Positions 46,701-58,116 of a stretch of DNA of 64,000 nt are shown here, piece by piece. This stretch comes from Iris pallida (lineage: Eukaryota; Streptophyta; Magnoliopsida; Asparagales; Iridaceae): assembly GCA_029216955.1 (NCBI GenBank), contig JANAVB010005597.1:44513466-44577465 (forward strand), written 5' to 3'. Position numbers and translations under genes: made by a program. Every line of letters starts with the position of its first letter. Positions within the stretch are counted from its first letter, which is position 1. The notes under the pieces were generated by a model. The model saw nothing but the letters and a program-made list of their open reading frames with translations. It made no database searches and was not told where the DNA came from.

Positions 46701-48827
46701 TTCATCGAAAGTAATACGAAAAGATTTGCGTCTCCCGTCATATGTCGCGAGCATCCACTATCGAGAATCCACTTACTCTTAGTTGAGGAGGGAAGGTCCA
46801 CCTACATCAAGAGTAGATATGACCTTTGGTACCCAAGTTCTTGAGGGTCCTGAAAAGTTAGTTTTCGGCAACCATACATATATGTTTCTATCTACTAATC
46901 TCCTAACTCTACATTGTGGTAAAATGTGTCCCTATAATCCACAATAAGTACAAATAGCATTCCTATTTATGTTAGGAGCATGTTGATGATGTCTATATGT
47001 AGAGTGGTGTGGAGTAGCATGGTGATGATGTCTATATGTAGAGTGGTGTGGAGTATGATGATGATGTCTATATGTAGCATGGTAAGAGTGGTGTTGAGCA
47101 TGATGATGTTTATAACCATAAGCAGTATGATGGTGATTTTGTTTATGTGCAACATAGTGATGATTGTATCTATGTGTAGCATGATAATTATGTGTCATAT
47201 GAGAATTATTTCTACGTGTATGTGGTTTGTATACTTCATAAAAGTGGGTGTATATATAAGCATGATTACGTGCTGCAGGTGGATGACGTGGTTGACTAGT
47301 ATGAGTAGTATCATGCTTTGTGTGTGTCTCATGTGATTGGGTTTGAGGTTGAGCAACCTGTTTTCCCAATCTAGTCTCTAATTTCTTAGAGACAGCCTGC
47401 AGTTCATTAATCTTAGTATTCAAACCATAAATCTTAGTGATAGAGATCTTGTGTCTATTTTTTTCTTCAGCGATCTCAGTATTGAGTGCTGTGATCTCTT
47501 GTGTTTGCTTTTCAATACGTGCTTCGACATTATGTAGGCTTAATTTAAGCTTAGACACCTCATTTGTGACTTCCGTGGGTGAAGTGTCTCTACTATTATC
47601 AAGCAATGAAGAGAATCTTTGAATCTCGACTTCATAACTTCTGATCTTCTCCTTGGCGTGTTTATATTTACCAATGACTTTCTTGTGGTCATTGAGTAAA
47701 TCATTGAATGCATCGCCAAGTTTATCAAACGTGAAATTATCGAGAGTTTCGCTTGTTACCTTATCGGATGTAGCCATTAGGCAAACATTGGCGGTGTCTT
47801 GAGGAGAGTCCTTTTCTTCCTCGGAGTCACTAGCTTCGCTTTTATGCCAAATGCTTGTATTGGCATATTTCTTTGAGGAGGCCTTCTTGTATGGTTTCTC
47901 ATATCGGTTGCTCTTCTTTGTGAATGGACAGTCTTTTCAGACGTGTCCAGTCTTCTTGCAATCGTAGCATATTGGCTCTTCTTCGTCATCTTCTTATGGT
48001 TCCTTCTTTCTTCGATTGAAGCGAAGGAATTTCTTGAAGTTGCGGACAAGGAGAGCTTGATCTTCACTTTCCGAGTTGTCGTCATCCGTCTCTTCAGGAT
48101 CAGCCCTTCGTCGGTGAGCTTTAAGGGTAATCTCCTTTGCCTTAGGAGCAGGCTCTTCGAAGTCTTTGAGGTCAAGCTCATGAGTCATCAGCTTTCCCAT
48201 CAAAGTCTCCATGGACATGGTCATGAGATCATTTCCTTCTATGATGGCTGTCACCTTAGGGTTCCAAATCTTTGGTAGCTCCCTAAGTATCTTGCGGATC
48301 TTCTCGTGATTTGTATATTGTTTGCCGAGAGAAGACAAGGGGTTGATTATGTCGAGGAATCTTGTAATCATTTGTGTGATCGACTCATTTGGCTTCATCT
48401 TGAAAGCCTCATATTCTTGAGTGAGACGACTTATTTTTGACTCCTTTACTTGAGTGGTTCCTTCATGCGACACTTCTAGAAGTCTCCATACTTCGTGAGA
48501 GGTAGTGCATGTTGAGACCCTATTGAACTCATTCCTGTCTATAGCACAAAATAAAGAATTAATAGCTCTTGCGTCTAGACTCGCTTATTTTTTCTCCTCG
48601 TCAGAATATTTGTCATGAGTTTTTTCAACGAGATCACCATTGACAACTATTCTGGCGGGCTTTTTGTAACCATCGGTGACAATGGTCCACAGGTCGAAGT
48701 CTAGCGACTTGAGATAAAAACTCATCATTGTTTTCCAATAGGTGTAGTTAGTTCCATCAAATAGGGGAGGCCTATGAGTGGACTACCCTTCACCGTGATT
48801 GAAAATCATGGATTGTGTAGTTGCCAT
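43763..48827 (-). pseudogene. SIRE-type gag-pol polyprotein
   Basis: Starts at ATG 48827. Gag (to about 46,920): PPLFDGTNYTYWK, YEAFKMKPNESITQ; a CYDCKKTGHV zinc knuckle near 47,950 with an in-frame stop; NVCLMA; a coiled coil (about 47,700-47,370); a His/Tyr-rich repeat; a second CTYCG knuckle, also with a stop. Pol: protease WILDSGCSRHMTG at 46,770; integrase with LWHQRLGHANM, the CAEC zinc half, DLFDPSR, SDHGGEF and QQNGVVERKN; RT with KARLVAQ and QIYVDDIIFG; RNase H after a stop at about 44,157, with CDNTSAINLTKNP and QLADFFTKPL. The 880-codon pol frame is intact, but about five stops and a frameshift near 46,800 disable the whole. Most stops are single-base changes. Confidence 0.93.
46960..47230 (-). 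repeat. His/Tyr-rich tandem repeat in gag
   Basis: A DNA repeat with about 48-bp units (GATGATGTCTATATGTAGAG...) encodes STYRHHHHATPHH-like units in gag, between the coiled coil and the second zinc knuckle. Confidence 0.85.
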
Positions 48828-48865
48828 GGATCAGCTCTAGGATGTTAGTCCTTGTTGAGAGAACA

Positions 48866-48881
48866 GAGCTCTAATACCAAT
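48866..48881 (-). other. Primer-binding site of SIRE-type element
   Basis: On the minus strand ATTGGTATTAGAGCTC directly follows the LTR end TTCTTCA. One mismatch from the TTGGTATCAGAGC tRNA-Met type. Confidence 0.85.
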
Positions 48882-49838
48882 TGAAGAACAAATAGGCAAC
48901 TCTAGAGGGGGGTAAATAGAGTTTATAACAATAATGTCCAATTAAAAAATTAAACTCTTTCACCAACAGTAAATAATCAGAGTAAATACGAAAATAGTAA
49001 AGAGCAAGAAAGCATACGCAAATACAGCCGATTTTAACCTGGTTTCCCTCGTGGAGGACTAGTCCAGACCTGAGAACTCTAGCTCAGGATTAAATCCACT
49101 ATTTGTGAAATAGTAGTTGTGAAATAGTAGTTACACCCCGTGCCTTTTCTTCAGAAGAGCATGTCAACTTCTTACAGAGATCGCAGTGGCGATGCTTGGA
49201 ATTTTCTAAGCGACTTCTTGAACTCTTGCACAAACTCCTAACTGAAAAGTACTGAGCACTTTGAGGCTTAGGGAGGTTGTGGCTAGTAGATGAGAAGGGT
49301 ATGGCTTGTATAAGGCTTTAGAGAGAAGAGAAGAGAAGATTGGATGATTGAAAATGAGAGAATTCATGGCCTATTTATAGGATACGATACAGGCAGAATT
49401 CGGCCAGAATTCTGGTTGGAATATTCAAAAATTTGGCCGTTGGACAACTTGCATCCAGCTAACCCTAAAAATTAGGGTCCTGGATTTTAGGAGGCAGAGT
49501 TCGGCCCGAACTCTGTGTGGAGGCAGAGTTCGGCCCGAACTTTGTCTCCAGAGCACAGAATAGGTCCAATGGGCCAATGGGTTATTTGGATGTTTGGTGG
49601 AGCTTTTGGTTTGAGGTATAGGTATCGTCTCAGTCTCAAAATGCTCAGTACAGCTCAGTTTACATAAGTCTAGACTCAAATAAAAATATAAAATACAGAC
49701 TCAAACTATGAAGCATTGGAGGTACGAGCTATCGTCTGGCTTGTACTGAATTCAGTCTTCATGTGTCTCATTGAAATATTACAAGTATTATGTTGTCAAT
49801 TGTATCAATACATGGTTGACTGTGATTTTGTGTCAACA
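48882..49838 (-). repeat. 5' LTR of SIRE-type element
   Basis: 957 bp. On the minus strand: TGTTGACAC start, palindromic motifs at 49495-49515 and 49523-49543, an inverted AACCCTAA/TTAGGGT pair at about 49,461-49,480, TATA box CTATAAATAG at 49371-49380, then R-U5 to the CA end at 48882. Confidence 0.92.
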
Positions 49839-50801
49839 AATCGGCCTTCCAAGTTATGCCTCTGTGTCGAGTTTTCTGTTCTAATTGAACAGATTTTTCT
49901 CGGGATTTTGGCTCGCTTTCTACAAAATCTATTGCACTAGGATTTAATATGCTTGAAGGGGATGGAAGGGGGTTATGTCGTGAGCGTACCCAAACTGTTG
50001 GTTCAGAAATCGATGAAATGTGGAAGGTGGTCGAGCATCGCGAAGAGGGGTACTCCGCTGTTGCTGTTGTTGCTACAGACCGCTTGCTACGGCTGTTGCT
50101 GCTGCTGCCGTTCGACGGCCGGCGGTGCGGCACGGTGGTCGCGGTAGTGGCGCAGCCTTGGTCGGAGCAGGGCATGGGTAGGTAGGGGATAGTTGTCAGG
50201 GAAACGAGCGTAGAAAGTATCGAGAGAATTTTCTCCTTCCTCTCGCTTGTATCCGGTTGTTTATAGGCTTAGTAGAATTTGATTTCATAATCAAATTTAA
50301 ATTTGATTGATATAGGATTTGATGGGATCAGTAGGCGAATTGGATTGAATGGAATAGATTAAATTTTAGGAAGATTTAATCAATATTTAATTCGATAAGA
50401 ATCTACATTAGTTTTCCCTTTGTTCGTGGAAAGGAGAAAGAAAAAGGGTCAGGCCAGGCTTGCACAATACTGTTCCCGTCACGTTTTTTTTAAATTTTTT
50501 TACTACGATAACTCAAAAATAGAGATATAATCTAATAGCACAATATTTGTATTTATAAAAATATACTTATTAAACAATATAAATCAAAACACTAAAAACT
50601 AAATATTTCTTGAAACTATATTTAATGTATATATATGATTACCATAAACCTTTTAGTTATAAAAAAAAAACTTCACTTATTTATTCTAGTAAATCACAAG
50701 GTAAATATTTGGAATAACTTGATAAACTGAAAAAATATAAATGAATATCATATGTAAGAAATAGAATAAAAAAAAAACCTCTTAAAATACGAGGGTTTAT
50801 A

Positions 50802-50940
50802 ATACTTCGTGTCAAATCGTAGTTAGCGGTAGAGAGTTTTTCGCTAGATTGATAGAATTTTCGATGGCCGACTACGATATGGTCCTGTGAATGGATTGGT
50901 TGAAGGATCAGTATGCAATATAGACTTCCATATTGGCATG
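50802..50940 (+). pseudogene. Gypsy protease C-terminal piece (continuation of 36.5-37.96 kb)
   Basis: After the solo LTR the plus-strand gypsy frame resumes: VVSGREFFARLIEF, then YDMVL-stop-MDWL, the conserved motif near the end of gypsy protease. It ends near 50,935 where minus-strand gypsy integrase sequence begins. Confidence 0.7.
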
Positions 50941-53690
50941 ATTATTTTTGGTATTCCCCGGCCAAAAATTTTAGCAGTCATCGACGATGATCTGCATAGC
51001 TCTTTTGTCGACTTTACGCGATACAAAGTCTATCTCGGATCAATCGGACCTTTTCGACAGCATGCTCCACCAGTTCCGGTCCGAGCACTTGTCGCTCTTC
51101 GAATTCATCCCAGCATATCGGTGACTGACACTTCCTCCCGTAGATTGCTTCATACGGAGCCATCTGAATGCTCGACTGATAACTGTTGTTATATACAAAC
51201 TCCACAAGCGGCAAATGCGTATCCCAACTAGTCTTTAGATCGATTGCACACAGACGTAACATATCCTCTAAGATTTGATTCACTCTCTCTGTCTGACCGT
51301 CTGTCTGGAGGTGGTATGAAGTTTTAAAATTTAGTTTCGTCCTCATCGACGCTTGGCGGCTCGTCCAGAAATGCGATAGAAATCACCCCTCTCTGTCTGA
51401 AATTATTATGGCCGGTACCCCGTAAAGTCGAACAATCTCTTCGATATAGATTTACGCTAACCGATCGACGCTCCATGCTACTTTAATTACGTTTGACGAC
51501 TTGGTCAATCTATCAATAATGACCCAAATCGTATTATTCCCCTGCGGCGTCTTTGAAAATCTTACAATAAAATCCATCAATATATTGTCCCACTTCAACA
51601 ATGACCCAAATCTGACTTCACTTGCTGATACGCTATTCACTGTGACACGAAAGTAGCCACATCTTTCTTCATGCCGTGCCATAAAAAGTTTGTGCGCAAG
51701 TCCTTGTACATCTTGGTGCTCCAAAGATGTAACAAGTACTTCACATAATGTGCCTCCGTCAGAATTTCTTTTCTGAGTTTGGCAGATTCAGGAATGAAGA
51801 GCCGTCCGATTAGTTGCATTGTCCGGTCTCCGTCTTCCGCAAAGTCATTCGCCCTTCATGTTGAAATGAGCTCGCGCATCTTCTTCAGAAATGAATCATC
51901 TTTCTGTGCGGTCTTTATTTTGCTAAGCATGTTCGACCCAAGCTTTAACTGAGCTAGGTGTAGGTATCGATACTCAATTCTGAGTTTGATACCCATCGCT
52001 TCAAGGTCTCGTCGTATCTCATTATTTAGGGACAGTGATCCCATAAACATTCTGCTCAGCACGTCGGCTACGACGTTCCCCTTACCTAGCGTATACTCGA
52101 TCATTAGCTCATAATATTTTATGAATTCGAGCCAACCTCGCTACCGTAAGTTGAGTTCTCATTGCGTAAACAAGTATTTGAGGCTTTTATGATCTATATA
52201 GATTCTTCAAGCCACACCATAGAGGTAGTACAACCATAGATTCAATGCAAATACGATCGCCGTGAAGCATAGGAGATGACTTTGTCCTTCTGCATGAGCA
52301 CGCACCCGAGACCAATTCCCGATACGTTGTTAAATTTCTGAAAGCCTTCTGGACCATCTGGAAGTGTATGGATTGGAGGTGAGACGAGCCGTTGCTTTAA
52401 CTCTTGTAAGGATTGGACCATCAGAGGTGACGCTAGTTTTGAAAAGCTTCGCACGAATCTTCGGTAGTAGCCTGCTACGCCCATTAAACTAAGAATATCG
52501 CTAGCCGAGGTAGGTCATTTCCAATCTGCCTCCACTTAAATCTTTTTTGGGTCCACCGCGATGCCTTCCGCAGAGACTACATGTCCGAGGAACGTCATGC
52601 TACTCATCCAAAACTCGTATTTACTCCGTTTGGCGTATAATTTACTTTCACATAGAGTCTACAATACCGTCTTCAAGTGCTCTGCACGCTCTTCTCGATT
52701 CTTCGAGTAGATAAGGATACCATCGATGAACACGACTACATATTTATCGATTTAGGGTCAGAAGACTCGGTTCATCAGATCTATGAAAGCGACTGGGACA
52801 TTCGTCAAACGGAACAACATGACTAGGAATTCGTAATGACCATATCGAGTGTGGAAGGCAGACTTCGATACGTCATCAGACTTGATCATCAAATGATTAT
52901 AGCCAGAACAAAGATCGATTTTTGAAAATATTGATGCGTCTTGCAGTTGGTTAAACAAGTCATCAATTCGTGGCAATAGATACTTGTTCCGTACGGTCGC
53001 CTTATTGTGTTCACGATAATCGATGCATAGCCGCATCGATCCATCCTTCTTTTTCACAAACAGCACAGGAGCTCCCCACGAAGAGACGCTAGGGCAAATA
53101 AATCTGCGGTCTAGCAACTCTTGTAATTGCACCTTCAGTTCTGCTGGAGCCATTCGATAAGGCACTTTTGAGATCGGCCGTGTATCCGGGAAGGTGTCAT
53201 TGCTAAACTCTATTTCTCGATCCGACGACATCCTGGGCATCTCGTCAAGAAAAATCTGTCACAACATCAGTCTGCACTGTGTTTGTATTATCCTTTCGCG
53301 TATCTCGAACTGATGCCAAGTATCCCATACAGTCGGAACGCAACATACGTCTCGCCAAAATTGTCGATACCACCATGGCCGTCTTCGAGACCGTACTGCA
53401 CGAATATGAGAACTCTGTCTCGCCAGGAATAAAAAATACAACTATCTTTTCTGCGCACTTGATAAGCGCCCAACCAATCCATGTCCAGGATTATGTCATA
53501 CTCTTTGATGTCTAGTACGACGGCTTCTAAGGATAGATTTCTTCCCCCAATGCAAATGTGGCCATTCCTATAAATAAAGTTCGCAGGCATATCGACTCCC
53601 GATGGAGTGCTAACGCTAATGTTCATATCAAGTGATTGTATGGTTATTTCACTTTTTTTGTGTTCTGTCTCACTCATATCTGTTTATTTC
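50940..53690 (-). pseudogene. Ty3/gypsy pol, minus strand (protease to integrase)
   Basis: From right to left: protease end (VSTPSGVDMPA, YDIILDMDWLGAY) at 53,650-53,460; RT 53,240-52,500 ([27 protein letters not shown], then a degraded active-site segment); RNase H to about 51,900 (GVAGYYRRFVRSFS, EYTLGKGNVVADVLSR); integrase zinc domain at 51,820-51,640; integrase core at 51,630-51,000 ([37 protein letters not shown]). The motif set is that of chromovirus-type plant gypsy elements. No chromodomain is visible before the junction near 50,940. Frameshifts and stops throughout. It is a separate element from the plus-strand gag beside it. Confidence 0.88.
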
Positions 53691-53775
53691 ATCAACTAGA
53701 TAAATCGGAAAGGAGAAAAGTTTCTTTAGCGGAAAAAACCTCCACAACTCTGAGACTTAAAACAAAATCGTAGAA

Positions 53776-54430
53776 GTGACTAATATGGAATTACAAGCTG
53801 AAGATCATATTGATCTCACTCTAGAAGATGAGCCTGACCTCGAAATGTCAAGTACATCTTTTGACACAATTAGTTTTGAATTTGAGAAGATTAACGAGTC
53901 AGACTCGATTGACTGGCTAAATCTTCCTCTTGATCCAATTCCCGAATGGGAAGAATTGCTTAAAAATACAGATAATGATCAGAGCGAACCTTGATCTAAA
54001 ATTTGAACCACATCTATATATCTATATACCCTTAACAATTTGTATAACAGGGTATAATGAACTTACTATTCATGCTCTAGTTGATACAGGAGCAGAGGCC
54101 AGTTTACTGCAAGAATTGTTCATACCTGAACATCTACGTATTAAACTATAAGAACCATGTAAATTGACTGATTTCATGGGAAGACAGATTTTGGTAAATT
54201 ACAAAACTAAGATCCCTGTCCAATTTCCAGATATTCATGGAAACTGTAAGACATATCAATATGACTTTATTTTGCTTCCTAAGGAGTTCGATAATGACTG
54301 TTTAATTGGCATGAATAATTTAAGGCAGACAAATATACACCTGTGTCACAGCGTGGTGAGAGTACTACCACCAACCGAGAAAAAATTTGCATTTATAATA
54401 TCCCAATGGATAACAATTTCCATAAAATAG
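53776..54430 (+). pseudogene. Pararetrovirus acidic segment and aspartic protease
   Basis: A 72-codon acidic frame (53776-53994) shifts into the next frame, which carries the LVDTG active-site motif at about 54,080, as in pararetroviral proteases. A stop follows the 54,151 end of that frame, which then reopens to 54,430. Another shift leads to the RT frame near 54,350-54,430. Protease normally releases the replication enzymes from the polyprotein. The breaks make this copy inactive. Confidence 0.75.
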
Positions 54431-54913
54431 TTCATGGAATATTAGAACCGTTATATTCTGACAATCCTTTAAAATGGTTTGATAGAACTCCTAGATATTG
54501 TAAGATTGAGCTCTTAGACATATATAAAGAATCTAAAGTACATATCAATAGTATAATGGTCTCTCCTTCAGATAATGAAGAATTTGCTAAATAAATAGAC
54601 GAGCTTCTTCCTCTAAAATTAATACAAAAAAGTTCTAGCACTCATTCATCTCCAGCCTTCCTTGTAAGGAACCGTACAGAGATTAAACGAGAAAAAGCTA
54701 GAATGGTTATTAATTACTGAAAGCTTAACAACTATACTAAGTTTGATAGGTATTTCATACCTTCGGCAGAAAACTTGATAAAGCAAATTCAATGAGCGAA
54801 GTTTTATAGTAAGTTTGATGTTAAATCGGGTTTTTGGCAAATTAAACTTGCTGATAAAACATCCATTGAGCTAACTGCTTTCACTTGTTCTCAGGGACAC
54901 TATGAATAGTTAG
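54431..54913 (+). pseudogene. Pararetrovirus reverse transcriptase, N-terminal half
   Basis: RT fingers/palm start: MVINY, then a stop, KFDVKSGFWQIKL with the first catalytic Asp region, and TAFTC...GHYE. In-frame stops occur at about 54,594, 54,718, 54,795 and 54,907. Ends exactly at the GTTAG target site of the solo LTR. Confidence 0.85.
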
Positions 54914-57163
54914 TGTCACGCCCCGATTCGTAGAGTCATTTATTCACATATTTTATCTCTTGGAATCGATCGTCCTCGCTTGGGCGTGATGCCGTACACG
55001 TCTGGTATTGCACTTGTACAAGGCAAAGATGGTACATAATTGATAATCTTCAAATAGGAACACATCGCAGCGGCAAAAGCAGACAAATTGAAGTTAATGA
55101 GGACAATCTTTCTTATTGAATAGAAATACATCACTTTTTTATAGCAACGGAGATAAAAGGATAACTTGAAGTCACACAGAGGTATAGAACTTTATTCTCT
55201 TTATTGATAATTGAAGAAGAGTACAAGACTTGTATTGAAGTATAATGCTTACAACACATCTCACTTTACACTGAAAGCCAACTGAACAATGCTATACAGC
55301 TTACATTTGATACTTGGATATATTGGATTACAACTCGAGATAACGACTTGGCTTACAACTCACTGGTACAACTGATTACAATGTTCCATACATTATGCCC
55401 TTTATAAACAGAAGACATCATCTTGTACAAGGAGTGCTTCTGCATGTCCAACAAATCTTCGATGCCGCGGAACCAATCAAGCCAAACTTCGTGTGTAGAA
55501 CATCCCAAGCACGAGCACCTGCCCACAAAATGTGGGTCAGTACATCATCTATGTACTGGCGAGCAGAAACCAACCCACTCGCCTAAGCCAACATTTAAGT
55601 AACCATTTGAGCAAGCATTTATTAGAATGATCTTTCTATTTGGAACCTAGCATCAGTTTAAAGTTTACGGGCAATAATCATAGTGAAGCATGTAAACATA
55701 TTCTTAGCAATATTCATGTGGACGTTTCATTAAAGCATTCTTGGTGTTATCATGCAGAGGCATCATTGAGCCATCGTTAACATTAACATCTTAAACATGT
55801 TATGACAATTCTCACTTCAAGCATCACTTAACATGTATGTTATGTTTGAGTAGTGTCTATAGCAAGGCATCTTTCTAGAATACTGAATTTAACATGTTAT
55901 GCAGGTTTTCATATTGAAAGACTATACACAGCATCATTTACTTGGCACGTTAAGCACACAAGTTTAACCAACACATATATTGAGTATATCACATTTAAGT
56001 GATTTCTTACTGATACCCAACTCTCTCATAGCTGCATCAAATACAGGTTAGCAGATATACTTACTCAGCCTGCACAAAACATTCATTAGCGTGCATCCTG
56101 ACTACATGGTCACTGGTGTTTAACCATATGGACGTTGCCATATAGGTCTTCAGCGGTAATGCGATGACTCCAGAGAAGGTAGCTAGCCCCAAAGGATGTC
56201 TCGCAAAACTCGTGCCCCTACTGGCACGCCAATGTTTTCTCCTAGGCCGGATCGGTCGCCCTAACGTCCCGGGGTACCGTCCGAGAAAACATATCCCCAT
56301 CTCTTATGCATACGTTGTCCTATGACCATGCGAATGCGTGTCCGACTCGATCGTGAACATAAAATGCATGGTAAAATATTGAAATAAAGATAACAGTGCA
56401 TCATCATTCATCTCATTCAAGTCATGTTCAATGACTCATTCATTCCCAACATTACCAGCATTTCACTTGGTGATCTCAACGATCTCAAGCCTCATAAATT
56501 CTCATTGTTTACATCATTGCAACATTTCTCATTATGTTCTTCTAAGGAGGAACAACAACATTCATTCATTTTGAAGGGACCTGTAGCATTTCATTCATTT
56601 TATAGGAACAATAGCATATTCAATTCTTTTCTCAAGTATCATTCACGCAGCATATCATTATTCAAGTGATTCATTCATTTCATCAGCATTAAGCATAAGG
56701 GACACTATCAATTCATTCTCAGGCATCATGTTATATTAGCAGTTCGAGTGTGATTCGTTCAGCAATTCAAAGTTTATGTGTTATTCATTCAACGATTTTC
56801 AGCATATGCATCTCATTCGATTTAGCAACTAAAGCATCGCATCACAATTATTCAACATTCAAGGTAAGAGACGTTAGGGACATATTCATGGCATCACATT
56901 ATTCTATTTATTAAACATGCAGAAATAAGGAGGAAGGAGGACAGTTTTACTTGCCTTGCATAACGGTCTTCCTGTTCCGATCACACTTATTCCACTAGGT
57001 GTAGCTCCACCAGCGAGCCACGTTACAATACCCATTCTGTCTAGCCAGCTAAGAGAGACTGCATCAGTCTCAATTCTCCTGATTTCCAACATAAGTCACA
57101 GTCCAACATTCTGATCCCATCCAACAAGCCAACCAAATGCCTCGCGCGGAGCGGGGCATTACA
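54914..57163. mobile_element. Solo LTR (family 1) inside the pararetrovirus RT
   Basis: 2,250 bp, TGTCACGCCCCGATT... to ...GGGGCATTACA. The identical 5-bp target duplication GTTAG lies at 54909-54913 and 57164-57168. RT coding sequence is present directly on both sides. Homologous in reverse orientation to the solo LTR upstream of KNOX (11,850-14,281). No internal region, so it arose by LTR-LTR recombination after an element had inserted in the viral sequence. Confidence 0.93.
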
Positions 57164-57755
57164 GTTAGTTTTGCCTTTTGGATTAAAAATGCTTCACAAA
57201 TATTACAGAAATGGATGAATTCAATATTTGGACAGTTAGAGTTTGTTGTAGTATACATCGATGATATTCTTGTGTTCTCCAAAACTGCTGAGGAACGTAA
57301 GGAATATTTATTGTTAGTAGTAAAATTATTACTTGACAATGGGATCATCCTTAGTCCTAAAAAGATCTAGCTGTTTAAAATAGAAATCAATTTTTTAGGA
57401 AAAATAATTAAAAATGAACAGATTGAATTACAATAACATATTTACACAAAGATAAAAGATTTTCCTGATGACTTTAAAACTTTAAAAGAACTTCAGAGTT
57501 TTTTAGGGCTACTCAACTATAGTAGAAAGTTTATTCCCTATCTTTCTGTTAGAGTTGAAAAGCTACAAGACAAACTTGCTAATGAATAGGCAAAATAAGC
57601 AAGTTATGGGAGAGCAACCCCGTAAATGGATTACCAGCAAAATCTCTATTTCCCTTTCGCCAAAGGCGAAGGATGAGATTGCTAAAATAAAAGAATTGGT
57701 TAAAGACCAAAAAATACTTTATTCTCCTCTTGATGACGAAAGGTTGATTTTGTAG
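57164..57755 (+). pseudogene. Pararetrovirus reverse transcriptase, C-terminal half
   Basis: Resumes with the motif before the active site, then a one-base frameshift within about 20 nt of the junction. YIDDILVFS at about 57,255 is the RT catalytic motif and is intact. Later the thumb/connection (FLGLLNY, RKFIPYL) is spread over shifted frames with stops at about 57,370, 57,435 and 57,590. Confidence 0.85.
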
Positions 57756-58112
57756 ACTGATGCTTCTGACAATTTTGGGGCAGGAGTATTAATTGCTAAA
57801 CAAAAAGAAATTGTCGCATATACATCTAAAAAATTCACTAAAAACCAGATTAAGTATGCGACTTATGATAAAGAATTATTAGCTGTTAAATTAGCCATCA
57901 AGAGTCTTAAGATATACATTCTTTACAGAAACTTTACTATTGAAACTGACAATAAGTCTGTTGCCCAGTTTCTTAAAAAGAAAACTATTAATAATCCTGA
58001 AGAAAATCTCAGAAGGATTAGAATTGCCATGTATTTAGAAATATTTAATTACAAAGTTATTTATATTCCATGATATACTAACTTTCTTGCTGACACTCTA
58101 ACTAGGCCATAA
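57756..58112 (+). pseudogene. Pararetrovirus RNase H
   Basis: TDASDNFGAG, then YDKELLAVKLAI, then ETDNKSVAQF give the D-E-D catalytic residues of RNase H. A TAG sits just before TDAS and a TGA near 58,073. The domain ends with the likely native stop TAA at 58110-58112. Confidence 0.85.
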
Positions 58113-58116
58113 TGCA

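Larger units (their letters stand above)
40277..49838 (-). mobile_element. Nearly complete SIRE-type Ty1/copia retrotransposon (9.56 kb)
   Basis: Target duplication AATCG is identical on both sides (40272-40276 and 49839-49843). 5' LTR 48882-49838, primer site, gag-pol 48827-43763, an extra ORF 42995-41721, polypurine tract, 3' LTR 40277-41218, all on the minus strand. Long gag with a coiled coil, and an extra ORF after pol, are the marks of the SIRE/Maximus lineage. LTRs are very similar by eye. The length difference is mostly a 15-bp duplication near 49,110. A handful of in-frame stops make it non-autonomous. It sits inside a solo LTR. Confidence 0.92.
37961..50801 (-). mobile_element. Solo LTR (family 2), interrupted by a SIRE-type element
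   Basis: Left end TGTAACGTCC at 37961, right end GGGTTTATA at 50801. The flanking 5-mers ATACC (37956-37960) and ATACT (50802-50806) match at four of five positions. Without the nested 9.56-kb element it is about 3.27 kb. The left part is homologous in reverse to the end of the solo LTR at 22.1-25.9 kb. A TATA box on the minus strand (GCCTATAAAC, 50259-50268) gives the direction. It split a gypsy gag-protease frame, which continues on the far side. Confidence 0.78.

Noticed and set aside
46980..47336. Met/Ser/Val-rich plus-strand ORF of 118 codons
   Set aside because: Antisense of the His-rich gag repeat.
49949..50185. 78-codon ORF with Leu/Val-rich run
   Set aside because: Inside the solo LTR leader; GC-rich codon repeats, antisense frame equally open, no domain.
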